A DNA stretch of 64,000 bases, from NCBI GenBank assembly GCA_964461835.1, contig CAYWVO010000012.1, positions 11,012-75,011 on the forward strand. The letters run 5' to 3'. Both the position numbers and the translations under genes were made by a program. Origin of the DNA: CAYWVO01 sp964461835. GTDB taxonomy: Bacteria; Zixibacteria; MSB-5A5; WJJR01; JAJRUJ01. Below, piece by piece: positions 9,437 through 18,842 of the stretch. The notes beneath the pieces were generated by a model. The model made no database searches and was not told the DNA's origin. It saw only the letters and a list, made by a program, of their open reading frames with translations. Positions within the stretch are counted from its first letter, which is position 1, and each line of letters begins with the position of its first letter.

Positions 9437-11265
9437 GCGTCCTTCTCCTTCACATACAGAGCTATGTTCCAGGGCTGACACTCAACTTTCCGCCCGGATT
9501 TCATTGTTGTCGTCAGCGTGCCGCCGGGACCCTGCCACGTCTGATCGGCGGAATCGAGGACCTTCCGCAGGTTTTCCGCAGCGAGTTGTACCACACAGCG
9601 TACAGGGTGATCGTTGAAATTCATCACGTACAGCGCAATCGAATTCCCCCGTTGCCGGCGGCAAAAAATAACCCGCTGTTCGTCATCAGCAACAATTTCC
9701 AGCCCATCCGTGGTCAGCGTGGCCAATGTCGGCACCGAGCGGCGGAGTTCAATCAACCGCCGGTAGAATTGCAGCATCACGCGATGATGTCCCTGATCTC
9801 GCAGACTCCAATCCAGTTTGGATCGTTCGAATGTCTCTGGACTCTGGGGATCGGGCGGTGTCTCCTGCCAGCCGAAAGCAGCAAACTCTTCCTGTCGTCC
9901 CCGTCGAACCGCTTCAACCAAATCGGGATCACCGTGACTTACGAAATACTGAAACGGCGCCGGTTCGGCGTATTCCTCGCCCATCCATAACAGCGGAATA
10001 TTCGGCCCCAGCAGCACGACGCCGGCCGCCAGCTTGAGCGCCTCGAATGAAACCAGAGTTGTCAATCGATCGCCGGCCAGGCGGTTGCCGACTTGGTCGT
10101 GATTCTGGGAGGCCACGACAAACTGATCCGCGTCACAACCGGCTGGTGAATTACCATGATTTCGTCGCCGGAAACGCGAATAGTTCCCATTATATATATA
10201 TCCGTTGCGGATCGCCTTGGCCAGATGGCGCGGCTCGCCGAAATCAGCGTAGTATCCCCCTTGCTCCCCGGTCAGCAAAGTGTGTAAGGCATGATGCAGA
10301 TCGTCTGACCACTGCGCGGGCAAGCCATAACCACCTTGCGCCGGTGGACGTATAACCCGAGAATCATTCAAATCACTCTCAGCAATTACGGGGTACGGTT
10401 TGCCGATCTCCGCAGCATATTCGGTCACACGGTCGTTCAATTCCTGCAAAAACGGTTTCGCACTCATATCAAAGATACCATGAATGGCGTCAAGCCGCAA
10501 CGCGTCAATATGGTAATCACGCAACCAGGCAAGAGCGTTCTCAATGAAATAGTTGCGCACCGCGTTGCTGTGTGGGCCGTCGAAGTTGACCGCTTCTCCC
10601 CACGGTGTGCGATATTTGGTGGTGAAATATGGTCCAAAATCATGCAGGTAGTTGCCCTCCGGTCCCAGGTGATTATAGACCACGTCCATAATTACCGCCA
10701 ACCCGGCAGCATGGGCGGCATCTACCAGCTCCATCAATCCCCAGGGTCCACCATAGGAATTATGCACCGCCCACGGGAAAACGCCGTCGTACCCCCAATT
10801 GCGTTCTCCCGGGAATTGCGCGACCGGCATCAGCTCAATTGCATTGACGCCAAGATCTTTCAACTGCTGAAGTCGCGGAATGATCGCCCGGAACGTGCCC
10901 TCCGGCGTAAAGGCCCCGACATGCAACTCGTACATGATCATCTCGGACAACGGTATGCCGGTCCACTGCTGATCATGCCAGGAGAATTCACCAAACGTTA
11001 CAATCTCCGATGACTGATGCACGCCATCGGACTGGTAACGGGAGGCGGGATCTGGTCGCTCCAACTCATCATCGAGGCGAATCAGGTACCGAGTCCCTGG
11101 AGTGATCTTGTCCACCTCGGCAAACCAATAACCAAAATCCTCTGCTTCCAGCGATATGCGGCGCTGTTCCGGCGCAGTGATGGTCACCGCGACGTTTTTT
11201 CGCGACGGCGCCCACACCCGGAAGCAACAGCGACCGGCATCTGTCAACCACGCGCCGACTCTCAT
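9433..11265 (-). CDS. treZ: Malto-oligosyltrehalose trehalohydrolase (GH13)
   Basis: 610 aa, normal for TreZ. It releases free trehalose from the maltooligosyltrehalose made by TreY. An N-terminal Ig-like domain ('CCFRVWAPSRKNVAV') precedes the GH13 barrel. The catalytic set is visible: 'VIMDVVYNHLGPEGNYL', nucleophile D259 in 'ALRLDAIHGIFD', acid/base E296 in 'VIAESDLND', and the third carboxylate in 'QNHDQVGNR'. The C-terminus has the usual beta domain. The start ATG has only a weak upstream GGGG, which suggests translation helped by coupling to glgB, whose stop lies 30 bases upstream. The final bases overlap the GH57 start (ATGA). Confidence 0.96.
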   Translation of the reverse strand: MRVGAWLTDAGRCCFRVWAPSRKNVAVTITAPEQRRISLEAEDFGYWFAEVDKITPGTRYLIRLDDELERPDPASRYQSDGVHQSSEIVTFGEFSWHDQQWTGIPLSEMIMYELHVGAFTPEGTFRAIIPRLQQLKDLGVNAIELMPVAQFPGERNWGYDGVFPWAVHNSYGGPWGLMELVDAAHAAGLAVIMDVVYNHLGPEGNYLHDFGPYFTTKYRTPWGEAVNFDGPHSNAVRNYFIENALAWLRDYHIDALRLDAIHGIFDMSAKPFLQELNDRVTEYAAEIGKPYPVIAESDLNDSRVIRPPAQGGYGLPAQWSDDLHHALHTLLTGEQGGYYADFGEPRHLAKAIRNGYIYNGNYSRFRRRNHGNSPAGCDADQFVVASQNHDQVGNRLAGDRLTTLVSFEALKLAAGVVLLGPNIPLLWMGEEYAEPAPFQYFVSHGDPDLVEAVRRGRQEEFAAFGWQETPPDPQSPETFERSKLDWSLRDQGHHRVMLQFYRRLIELRRSVPTLATLTTDGLEIVADDEQRVIFCRRQRGNSIALYVMNFNDHPVRCVVQLAAENLRKVLDSADQTWQGPGGTLTTTMKSGRKVECQPWNIALYVKEKDA

Positions 11266-11295
11266 ACAGTGATTACCCCGAGCAAGGCCGCCTCT

Positions 11296-13236
11296 TTAAC
11301 TTTCATCATATTCCAAGACCACAATGCCAAGCGGCGGCAGTGTCAGCGAAACAGACTGATCGTGCCCATGCGTGGGCAATGGTCGAGTGTACGCGCTACC
11401 GAAATTGCCTTGCCCCGAGCCACCGTAATCTTTGGCATCGCTGTTGAGTACTTCCCGCCAATATCCGGCGTATGGCAAACCGAGACGATAATTGCGTCGC
11501 GGCACCGGGGTGAAATTGCAAGCCACCATCACCCTCGCCATTCCGTCGCCATCCTTGCGCAGAAAACTGATGACGTTATTATGAACATCCGTACGATCAA
11601 GCCACGCAAAACCTTCCGGCGCAAAGTCTCGTTCCCACAGCGCACGCTGACCGCGGTAATATCGATTCAAATCCTGCACCCAGTGCCGGATACCTTCGTG
11701 GGCCGGATTCTGCAGGAGATGCCAATCGACGCTTTGTTCGTGATTCCACTCATTCCACTGGCCAATTTCTCCGCCCATGAACAGCAGCTTTTTACCGGGA
11801 TGAGTCCACATATACCCCAAAAGCAACCGGAGATTGGCACGTTTCTGCCAGTCATCACCGGGCAGCTTGCCAAGCAGCGACCCCTTGCCGTGTACGACCT
11901 CGTCATGCGAGAGCGGCAGTTCAAAGTTTTCGGTAAACGCGTAAAAAATGCTGAATGTCAGACTATCCTGATGGTAGCGTCGGTGGATCGGGTCTTTACT
12001 GAAATATTCCAGTGTGTCATGCATCCAGCCCATGTTCCATTTCATGCCGAATCCCAGTCCGCCGACGTAGACCGGGCGGGTCACCATCGGCCAGGCAGTT
12101 GACTCCTCGGCAATCATCTGCACGTCGGGAAATTGCTCATACACGACCTCATTCAAACGCCGCAGGAAACTGATTGCCTCGAGATTCTCCCGGCCGCCGT
12201 ACTCGTTCGGAATCCACTCACCCTCCTGGCGGGAATAATCGAGGTAGAGCATGCTGGCTACCGCGTCGACCCGGAGTCCGTCAATATGGTATTTCCTCAA
12301 CCAGAACAGCGCACAACTGATCAAAAAATTGCGTACCTCCCCACGGCCATAGTTGAAAATGTAACTTTTCCAGTCAGGATGGAATCCCTGGCGGGGGTCC
12401 TGATGTTCGAATAGATGGGTGCCGTCGAAATATACCAACCCGTGCTGGTCGGAGGGAAAATGCGACGGGACAATATCCATAATCACCCCGATACCATGCC
12501 GGTGCAAATAATCAACTAAGTACATGAAATCCTGGGGGGTGCCGTATCGCGACGTGGGCGCAAAATACCCAACTGTTTGATAACCCCACGAGCCATAAAA
12601 AGGGTGCTCGGTCAACGGCAGGAACTCCACGTGGGTGAAACCCATCTCCTTGACATACGAGGTGAGCATGGGCGCAATCTCCCGGTACGTCAGATAGCGG
12701 TTCCCCTCCTCCGGCACCCGGCGCCAGGAACCGAGGTGTACCTCGTAAACCGACATCGGAGCGTCGAGAGAATTACGTTGCTGGCGTTGGTTCATCCATT
12801 CCTGGTCGCCCCAGCCATACTTGAGGTCCCAGACCACCGACGCAGTTTGTGGCGACAATTCCCAGTGAAACGCAAACGGATCGCCCTTATCGGCACGGTA
12901 ATTATTATGATGGGAGCTGATATGGTACTTGTAGAGTGTCCCTGGTTGCAGCCCGGGGATAAAGCCTTCCCAAATTCCTGAATCGTCCCAGCGACCAGCA
13001 AGGGGGTGCGCTTCCGGATCCCAACCGTTGAACTCACCAATAACCGATACCGCCTTGGCATTGGGGGCCCAGACGGCAAAATAGGTGCCGCGGACACCAT
13101 CCACTTCCATCGCCTGCGAGCCAAATTTATCATACAACTGGAAATGATTGCCCTCTTTGAACAGGTAAATATCCTGTTCGGTGATCAGGCTCGGGCCATG
13201 AAGTATGTTCTGACTGGCATTTATTCGTTTATCCAC
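11296..13236 (-). CDS. glgB: 1,4-alpha-glucan branching enzyme (GH13, CBM48)
   Basis: 646 aa. GlgB introduces alpha-1,6 branches into linear glucan. A CBM48/E-set domain ('YFAVWAPNAKAVSVIGEFNGW', about residues 50-70) precedes the barrel. D324 in 'GLRVDAVASMLYLDYSR' is the nucleophile, E377 in 'MIAEEST' the acid/base, and 'LSHDEVVHGKGSL' carries the third carboxylate. The start is GTG, supported by a GGAGAGGAG stretch about 12 bases upstream, six bases after the treS stop. Beside glgE and treS it completes the GlgE pathway, where branching of the GlgE product is needed for a glycogen-like polymer. Confidence 0.97.
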   Translation of the reverse strand: MDKRINASQNILHGPSLITEQDIYLFKEGNHFQLYDKFGSQAMEVDGVRGTYFAVWAPNAKAVSVIGEFNGWDPEAHPLAGRWDDSGIWEGFIPGLQPGTLYKYHISSHHNNYRADKGDPFAFHWELSPQTASVVWDLKYGWGDQEWMNQRQQRNSLDAPMSVYEVHLGSWRRVPEEGNRYLTYREIAPMLTSYVKEMGFTHVEFLPLTEHPFYGSWGYQTVGYFAPTSRYGTPQDFMYLVDYLHRHGIGVIMDIVPSHFPSDQHGLVYFDGTHLFEHQDPRQGFHPDWKSYIFNYGRGEVRNFLISCALFWLRKYHIDGLRVDAVASMLYLDYSRQEGEWIPNEYGGRENLEAISFLRRLNEVVYEQFPDVQMIAEESTAWPMVTRPVYVGGLGFGMKWNMGWMHDTLEYFSKDPIHRRYHQDSLTFSIFYAFTENFELPLSHDEVVHGKGSLLGKLPGDDWQKRANLRLLLGYMWTHPGKKLLFMGGEIGQWNEWNHEQSVDWHLLQNPAHEGIRHWVQDLNRYYRGQRALWERDFAPEGFAWLDRTDVHNNVISFLRKDGDGMARVMVACNFTPVPRRNYRLGLPYAGYWREVLNSDAKDYGGSGQGNFGSAYTRPLPTHGHDQSVSLTLPPLGIVVLEYDES

Positions 13237-13242
13237 GACGGT

Positions 13243-16200
13243 TTATCTCCTCTCCTCGCGTTCGGATTGGGCGAGGATTTCCTCGATCCCCAGCATGGGA
13301 ATTGTGATCCAATCGGGGCGATTGTTAAGTTCGTATCCCAATTCGTATACGGCTTTGTCCAAGAGAAATATCTCAAACAATGTATTGGCTTCAGTCGCAT
13401 TTTTGGGCAAGAGTCCGCTGTTTTGGATCGCCTCGTGATAGCCGCGCAGGAAATTGGTTGCAGCGTAATGGTACCAGGCTTCCAGCCAGGGAATGATGAA
13501 TTCGTAATCTTCATCACCCAGTACCGGGCTGCGGCGCAGTCCCGCGAAGACGGCATAATGGAATGACCGGACCATACCGGCCACATCTCGCAGCGGTGAT
13601 CGTTTCAGGCGTCGCTCCGATAATGCCCGCGCCGGTTCACCTTCGAAATCGAGAATCACGAAATCTTTTCCGGTAAACAGCACTTGCCCCAAATGGTAAT
13701 CACCGTGAATTCTTATTTTTTGGGCGGCGATTTTTTTGCCCAGCAGTCGCCGATAATGAGCCAGAATGGAATTCTGTTTCTCCAGGATTCCATTTGCCAG
13801 TGTGCCGGATTCGGCATCAAATCGAGAACGCGGTTTTTGCAGGGTTTGCAGGACCGACCGCAGCAAATTGCGCATCGTCTGATACACGGATCGCTGATAT
13901 AACTGGCTGAAACCCTCCGGGGCAAAATCAGGATTGTCCGTGATGCCGGCGAGGGCGCGGTGCATCTCACCGGTGCGCTGCCCCAAAAGTTTGAACATCT
14001 CGGTTTGAAAATCACCAATCAGGTGATAGACAGCCTCATGCGCGTCGACCGGTTCACTGTCCAATTGCAACGGGCCCATGTCGGGCGGGGGACCCAGATC
14101 CTGACGACGGGTTAAGAGCTCCTCCAGGAACCTGCCGATATGGTCCAGCACCCAAATCCATGCGTCTCCCTGATTGGCAACGAACTCTTGCAGTAACGCA
14201 GTCTCGCGCTGCTCCCCCGCTTTATTGCGATACATCAGGCTGCCCTTGTATTCCGGAATATGAGCAAATTTGGCAGTCTCCGAGAGAACCCGGCCGATTT
14301 CAGCGTCCGGGTTGATGCCCTTCTCCAGGCGGCGGTACAGCTTGAGCACCCAGTGTTGATCGTACAGTATCGAACTGTTGCTCTGTTCGACACTCAATAC
14401 TCGTGAATCCACCGGCAAATCTATTTCTTTGAGTTGGCGGGTTAACGAGCGGGCTCGCGAGGACACTAATTCACCGGCCTCCCCTTTGCGTTTGCGTCGG
14501 CGGGCAATCAACTGGAGTAAAGCCTGATGGAAATTCTCCTCGTAAATCGCATCGACAATGACCCCCTCCTGACCATCGACTTCGAGATTTGCAATAATTG
14601 CCCGGGGGTGATTATGTAGCAGCTCAGCCACCTGGTCTTTGAGCGCAAAAACCACCGGCAGCTGGTAGGTGCCTGGGACACCCTCATTATATTCTACATC
14701 GACCAGTAACAGATATGTCGGCAAGTTATCATTGGGTAGCCGGATCGTTTCCGTGATGGCGATACTGCGGACCTGCCGCCCTTTGCTGCCAAACCAACGC
14801 GACCGTTTGAGATACCGCAACAACCCGCGCCGCTCCAAACCTTCTCGCACCTCCACATCCAACCCATCGCTCGGCAGTGCCTCCAGTGCAATCGTCACCG
14901 GTGGCCGGTCGGTCATATCGGTTTCTTCAATGCTCGGCAGAAGCTCAAACCAGTAACAGTCATGCCGATTGAGCGTGATCTGGTACGGTTCACTGCGAAT
15001 GGTCGGGAACTTATTGTGGCTGAAGACCTCCATCGGCACCATGTCAGTATATTCGGCAAGGTCCAATTCAACACACTGCGAAAACCGCGACAGATTGACC
15101 ACGATCAGCATGACCTGATCTTCGAACTTGCGGAGAAAAGCCAGCACCCGATGGTTGCTGGGCGACAAAAACTCGCAGGTTCCCCGGCTGAACGCCCGGT
15201 ACCGTTTCCGCAACGCAATAATTCGCCGCATCCACCACAGCCATGATGAGGGATTACGTTCCTGGGTGTCGACATTGCACGCTTCATAGTGATATTCGGG
15301 ATCGGTCACCACCGGCAAATATAGCCGTTGCGGATTCACCCGGGAAAAGCCGGCATTGCGGTCCGGTGTCCACTGCATAGGGGTGCGTACCCCATCACGG
15401 TCCCCGAGATAGTAGTTATCGCCCATGCCGATTTCATCACCGTAATACAAGACCGGAGTCCCCGGCAAAGAAAGCAGCAACATATTCAACAGTTCGATCC
15501 GCCGGCGATTGTTGGAAAGCAACGGCGCCAGGCGACGCCGAATGCCGACATTAATTTTGGCCCGCGGATCATCAGCATACATGCGATACATGTAATCACG
15601 CTCTTCATCCGTGACCATCTCCAGGGTCAATTCATCATGGTTACGCAGAAAAAACGCCCATTGGGCGTTTTCCGGAATCTCCAACGGCGGGTCGAGGATT
15701 TCGGTAATCGGATATCGGTCCTCCATTTGCAGGGCCATGAACATCCGTGGCATTACGGGGAAATTGAACGCCAGGTGACATTCATCCCCGTCGCCGAAAT
15801 AGGCAACCGCATCCTCCGACCACTGGTTGGCCTCCGCCAACAGCATGCGATCATTGAAATTTTTGTCGACGTGCGCCCGGAGCTTCTTGAGAAACGCGTG
15901 TGTCTCCGGCAGGTTTTCGCAGTTGGTTCCCTGGCGTTCGTACAAATATGGGACTGCGTCCAGGCGTAACCCATCCACGCCCAGCCTAAACCAGAAATCG
16001 ATCGCATCCAGCATCGCCTTGTGCACGCGCGGATTATCATAATTCAAATCCGGCTGATGCGAGTAGAAACGATGCCAATAATAGGCCTTGGCCACCGGGT
16101 CCCAGGTCCAGTTCGAGGTCTCGAAGTCCTGGAAAATAATGCGGGCATCTTCGTACTTCTCTGCCGTATCGCTCCAGACATAAAAATCGCGCCAGCGGCT

Positions 16201-16596
16201 GCCCGGCTTGGCGTGGCGTGATTTCTGAAACCAGGGATGTTGATCGGAGGTGTGATTCAAGACCAACTCGGTAATTACCCGCAGGTTGCGGGCATGTGCC
16301 TCGGCGAGGAGTTCCTTGAAATCAGTCAGCGTGCCGTACGCCGGATGAATAGAGGTGTAAGAAGCAATATCATATCCGTCATCGCGAAACGGCGACGGGT
16401 AAAACGGCAGCAGCCAGATCGCCGTAATGCCCAGACTCTGCAAGTAATCCAATTTGCTGACAATCCCGCGAATATCGCCGATACCGTCATCGTTGCTGTC
16501 CATGAATGCCTTCACGTGCAACTCGTAGATGATTGCATCTTTGTACCACAACGGGCCGCTGATCAGTTTGGATGTACGTCGGCGCTTGGCTGCCAT
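13243..16596 (-). CDS. treS: Trehalose synthase-maltokinase fusion (TreS-Mak)
   Basis: 1117 aa. The first ~550 residues are GH13 trehalose synthase, which interconverts trehalose and maltose: 'GDIRGIVSKLDYLQSLG', nucleophile D213 in 'VDGLRLDAVPYLYE', acid/base E255 in 'LLAEANQW', and 'FLRNHDELTLEMV'. From about residue 560 the protein is a maltokinase (Pep2/Mak): 'SRWFGSKGRQV' in the N-lobe cap, 'IRIHGDYHLGQVL' as the catalytic loop and 'VILDFEGEPAR' as the metal-binding motif. The fusion turns trehalose into maltose and phosphorylates it to maltose-1-phosphate, the GlgE donor. Natural TreS-Mak fusions are known in many bacteria. It lies 26 bases downstream of glgE in the same operon. Confidence 0.96.
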   Translation of the reverse strand: MAAKRRRTSKLISGPLWYKDAIIYELHVKAFMDSNDDGIGDIRGIVSKLDYLQSLGITAIWLLPFYPSPFRDDGYDIASYTSIHPAYGTLTDFKELLAEAHARNLRVITELVLNHTSDQHPWFQKSRHAKPGSRWRDFYVWSDTAEKYEDARIIFQDFETSNWTWDPVAKAYYWHRFYSHQPDLNYDNPRVHKAMLDAIDFWFRLGVDGLRLDAVPYLYERQGTNCENLPETHAFLKKLRAHVDKNFNDRMLLAEANQWSEDAVAYFGDGDECHLAFNFPVMPRMFMALQMEDRYPITEILDPPLEIPENAQWAFFLRNHDELTLEMVTDEERDYMYRMYADDPRAKINVGIRRRLAPLLSNNRRRIELLNMLLLSLPGTPVLYYGDEIGMGDNYYLGDRDGVRTPMQWTPDRNAGFSRVNPQRLYLPVVTDPEYHYEACNVDTQERNPSSWLWWMRRIIALRKRYRAFSRGTCEFLSPSNHRVLAFLRKFEDQVMLIVVNLSRFSQCVELDLAEYTDMVPMEVFSHNKFPTIRSEPYQITLNRHDCYWFELLPSIEETDMTDRPPVTIALEALPSDGLDVEVREGLERRGLLRYLKRSRWFGSKGRQVRSIAITETIRLPNDNLPTYLLLVDVEYNEGVPGTYQLPVVFALKDQVAELLHNHPRAIIANLEVDGQEGVIVDAIYEENFHQALLQLIARRRKRKGEAGELVSSRARSLTRQLKEIDLPVDSRVLSVEQSNSSILYDQHWVLKLYRRLEKGINPDAEIGRVLSETAKFAHIPEYKGSLMYRNKAGEQRETALLQEFVANQGDAWIWVLDHIGRFLEELLTRRQDLGPPPDMGPLQLDSEPVDAHEAVYHLIGDFQTEMFKLLGQRTGEMHRALAGITDNPDFAPEGFSQLYQRSVYQTMRNLLRSVLQTLQKPRSRFDAESGTLANGILEKQNSILAHYRRLLGKKIAAQKIRIHGDYHLGQVLFTGKDFVILDFEGEPARALSERRLKRSPLRDVAGMVRSFHYAVFAGLRRSPVLGDEDYEFIIPWLEAWYHYAATNFLRGYHEAIQNSGLLPKNATEANTLFEIFLLDKAVYELGYELNNRPDWITIPMLGIEEILAQSEREERR

Positions 16597-16622
16597 TGCT
16601 GGAATTCTGCTCCTTTCCGGTA

Positions 16623-18608
16623 CTACAGATAATAATCGAAATCGTATTCACGGCGCAGGCGTCGGCGCAAACGGAAAATATGAAATGGTAATACCTGCGG
16701 ATTCAATTCGATATAATTGCGTTCCTGCTGCCAGATAAACTTGTCATCGGCAATCAGGTCGTGCATCAAAAATGGCTGGCGTGGGTCGATCCCCAACCGC
16801 TCCAGCGGCAACTGCAACCAGCCTGACTGCTTGTGAAATGGATCCAGATTGACTACCACGAAAACGACATTTTTGAGATCGTCGGTGTATTTCGCAAACG
16901 GCAGCAGGTAGTCGTTATCGATATCCAGAAACTCGAGGTTATTCGTTTGCTGCAACGCTTCATTTTCATGGCGAATTTGGTTGATCATCGCCACCAACTC
17001 AGTGAGGTTGCCCCGTTGATTGAGGTCCCATTGCTTGATTTCGTATTTCTCGGAGTTGAGGTATTCCTCTCGCCCCTCGATGGCTTCATCCACACATAGC
17101 TCAAAGGCGGGACCATAGATCCCATAATTTGAAGATAACGTCGCCGCCAGACAGAGGCGGATCAAAAACGCCGGCCGCCCGCCATACTGTAAGAACTCAG
17201 GCAGAATGTCCGGTGTGTTGGGCCAGAAATTCGGTCGCAGATACTCCCGCACCTGTGACCGCGTGAGGTCGGTCAGATATTGGATCAACTCCCACTTGGA
17301 ATTCCGCCAGGTAAAATAAGTATAGGACTGGCTGAACCCGATCTTGGCCAATCGTCCTTTGACCTGCGGACGGGTGAACGCCTCCGACAGGAATATGGCG
17401 TCAGCAAACTCATTTTTGACTTCATCAATCACCCACTGCCAGAAAGAAAACGGCTTCGTGTGTGGATTGTCGATCCGAAAGATGCGTACGCCATGTTCCG
17501 CCCAGAAAAAGAAGACACTTTTCAATTCCTCCCACAACTCTTTCCAGACGTCGGTCTCAAAATACAGGGGAACAATATCTTCGTATTTCTTCGGTGGATT
17601 CTCCGCGAATTGAATGGAACCATCCGGACGCCAGAGAAACCATTCGGGATGTTCCGTGATATAGGGATGGTCCGGCGAACACTGAAAGGCAATATCGAGT
17701 GCTACTTCCATCCCATGCTTCTTGGCGGCCTGCACGAAATGAGCGAAATCCTCCATGGTTCCCAAATCGGGATGGACCGCTTTGTGGCCGCCATCGGAAG
17801 AGCCAATCGCCCACGGACTTCCGGGGTCACCCGGTGCGGCTTTCGGTGAGTTATTCTTCCCTTTGCGATTTGTTTCGCCAATCGGATGAATCGGCGCTAA
17901 ATAGACCACGTCGAATCCCATCTTGGCGATGCGCGGCAGCATGGCCTCCGCTTGCCGGAGTGTCCCATGCTCGCCCGGCCGCTCACCGAACGAACGAGGA
18001 AAGAACTCATACCAGGTGGAGAACCGGGCGCGCCGGCGCTCGGTCTCCACCCGCAATTCTCGCTCGTAGCGGGTGGTGAACTGCTGTTCGGCATACCGTT
18101 CCATCAACTGGGCCACGTCGTCACTGAGCGCAACGGTGACCGCGTCATCAATATCAGTGGCCCGTCCCAGACCATCCGCCAGCAATTTCAACCGTTTGGC
18201 GTCCTCACCGGTCGCCCACTTCTGGGCCCGCAAGACCAGTTGCTGACCGATTTGCAAATCGACCAGAACGTCCTGGCCTGCGGCAACTTTCTTGCGCAAA
18301 TCGGCTCGCCAACTGCCAAAGCGATCGACGCGTCCCTCAATAGTGTAAACATAGTCTAAAGGCTCGGTCACCGGGAAGGATGCCCGCCAGCGATCATTGG
18401 CCAGAGGCTGCATCCTAAGTGATGTGAACTCGTTCTCGTCCACGGTCCGGTAGAGAAGGTTGGCCACGACCTGATCGTGCCCATCAGAGAACACATTGGC
18501 TTCCACTACCACTCGTTCACCGAGGACGCGCTTAACGGGAAACATCCCCGCATCGATTTCGGGTTCGACGTCCTGAATGATAACTCGCTGTCTCCCATCG
18601 ACATACAT
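16623..18608 (-). CDS. glgE: Alpha-1,4-glucan:maltose-1-phosphate maltosyltransferase (GH13_3)
   Basis: 661 aa, full length. GlgE transfers maltosyl units from maltose-1-phosphate to the non-reducing ends of alpha-1,4-glucan. Diagnostic features are the N-terminal Ig-like domain, the helical insert, 'EFFPRSFGERPGEHGT', the 'GKNNSPKAAPGDPGSPWAIG' substrate loop, nucleophile D380 in 'RIFRIDNPHTKP' and acid/base E409 in 'LSEAFTRP'. It is the first gene of the operon, with GGAGG well placed before the ATG; the operon promoter should lie in 18609-18842. No glgA, glgC or glgM is adjacent, so glucan made by this operon would draw on trehalose. Confidence 0.97.
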   Translation of the reverse strand: MYVDGRQRVIIQDVEPEIDAGMFPVKRVLGERVVVEANVFSDGHDQVVANLLYRTVDENEFTSLRMQPLANDRWRASFPVTEPLDYVYTIEGRVDRFGSWRADLRKKVAAGQDVLVDLQIGQQLVLRAQKWATGEDAKRLKLLADGLGRATDIDDAVTVALSDDVAQLMERYAEQQFTTRYERELRVETERRRARFSTWYEFFPRSFGERPGEHGTLRQAEAMLPRIAKMGFDVVYLAPIHPIGETNRKGKNNSPKAAPGDPGSPWAIGSSDGGHKAVHPDLGTMEDFAHFVQAAKKHGMEVALDIAFQCSPDHPYITEHPEWFLWRPDGSIQFAENPPKKYEDIVPLYFETDVWKELWEELKSVFFFWAEHGVRIFRIDNPHTKPFSFWQWVIDEVKNEFADAIFLSEAFTRPQVKGRLAKIGFSQSYTYFTWRNSKWELIQYLTDLTRSQVREYLRPNFWPNTPDILPEFLQYGGRPAFLIRLCLAATLSSNYGIYGPAFELCVDEAIEGREEYLNSEKYEIKQWDLNQRGNLTELVAMINQIRHENEALQQTNNLEFLDIDNDYLLPFAKYTDDLKNVVFVVVNLDPFHKQSGWLQLPLERLGIDPRQPFLMHDLIADDKFIWQQERNYIELNPQVLPFHIFRLRRRLRREYDFDYYL

Positions 18609-18649
18609 AAGGAGCCTCCGTGGCTCTCCAAAATATATGATTACCCTGC

Positions 18650-18671
18650 CGGGCTGTATTCGACCAGCCCG
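18650..18671. other. Inverted repeat upstream of glgE
   Basis: CGGGCTG and CAGCCCG are separated by 8 bases, a perfect 7-bp inverted repeat about 42 bases upstream of the glgE start. It sits between the operon's likely promoter region and its ribosome binding site, so it could be an operator or a 5'-leader hairpin. I see no strong -35/-10 pair nearby. A second set of inverted bases around 18785-18830 may be the weak terminator of the pyruvate dehydrogenase operon, but no clean GC stem followed by T residues is present. Confidence 0.35.
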
Positions 18672-18842
18672 AGCAGATGCTAAGACCGCAACGCCGGGCG
18701 AAATGTACTACTGATACTGAGGTATACGAAGGTTTGGCATAACATGTAGGACGTCAATATCCGCATGAAAGCGAAAGTAACGCTTCATTGAGCGGCTACT
18801 TTTTCGGGCTCACTGCTCAATCGTAGGATCGAACCACCTGAT

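Noticed and set aside
11017..12102. 361-codon plus-strand frame
   Set aside because: It lies opposite treZ/glgB, has no motif and follows from the codon bias of those genes.
18826..18842. GGTTCGATCC-like tRNA T-arm sequence on the minus strand
   Set aside because: The rest of a tRNA cloverleaf would fall in lpdA coding sequence and is absent.
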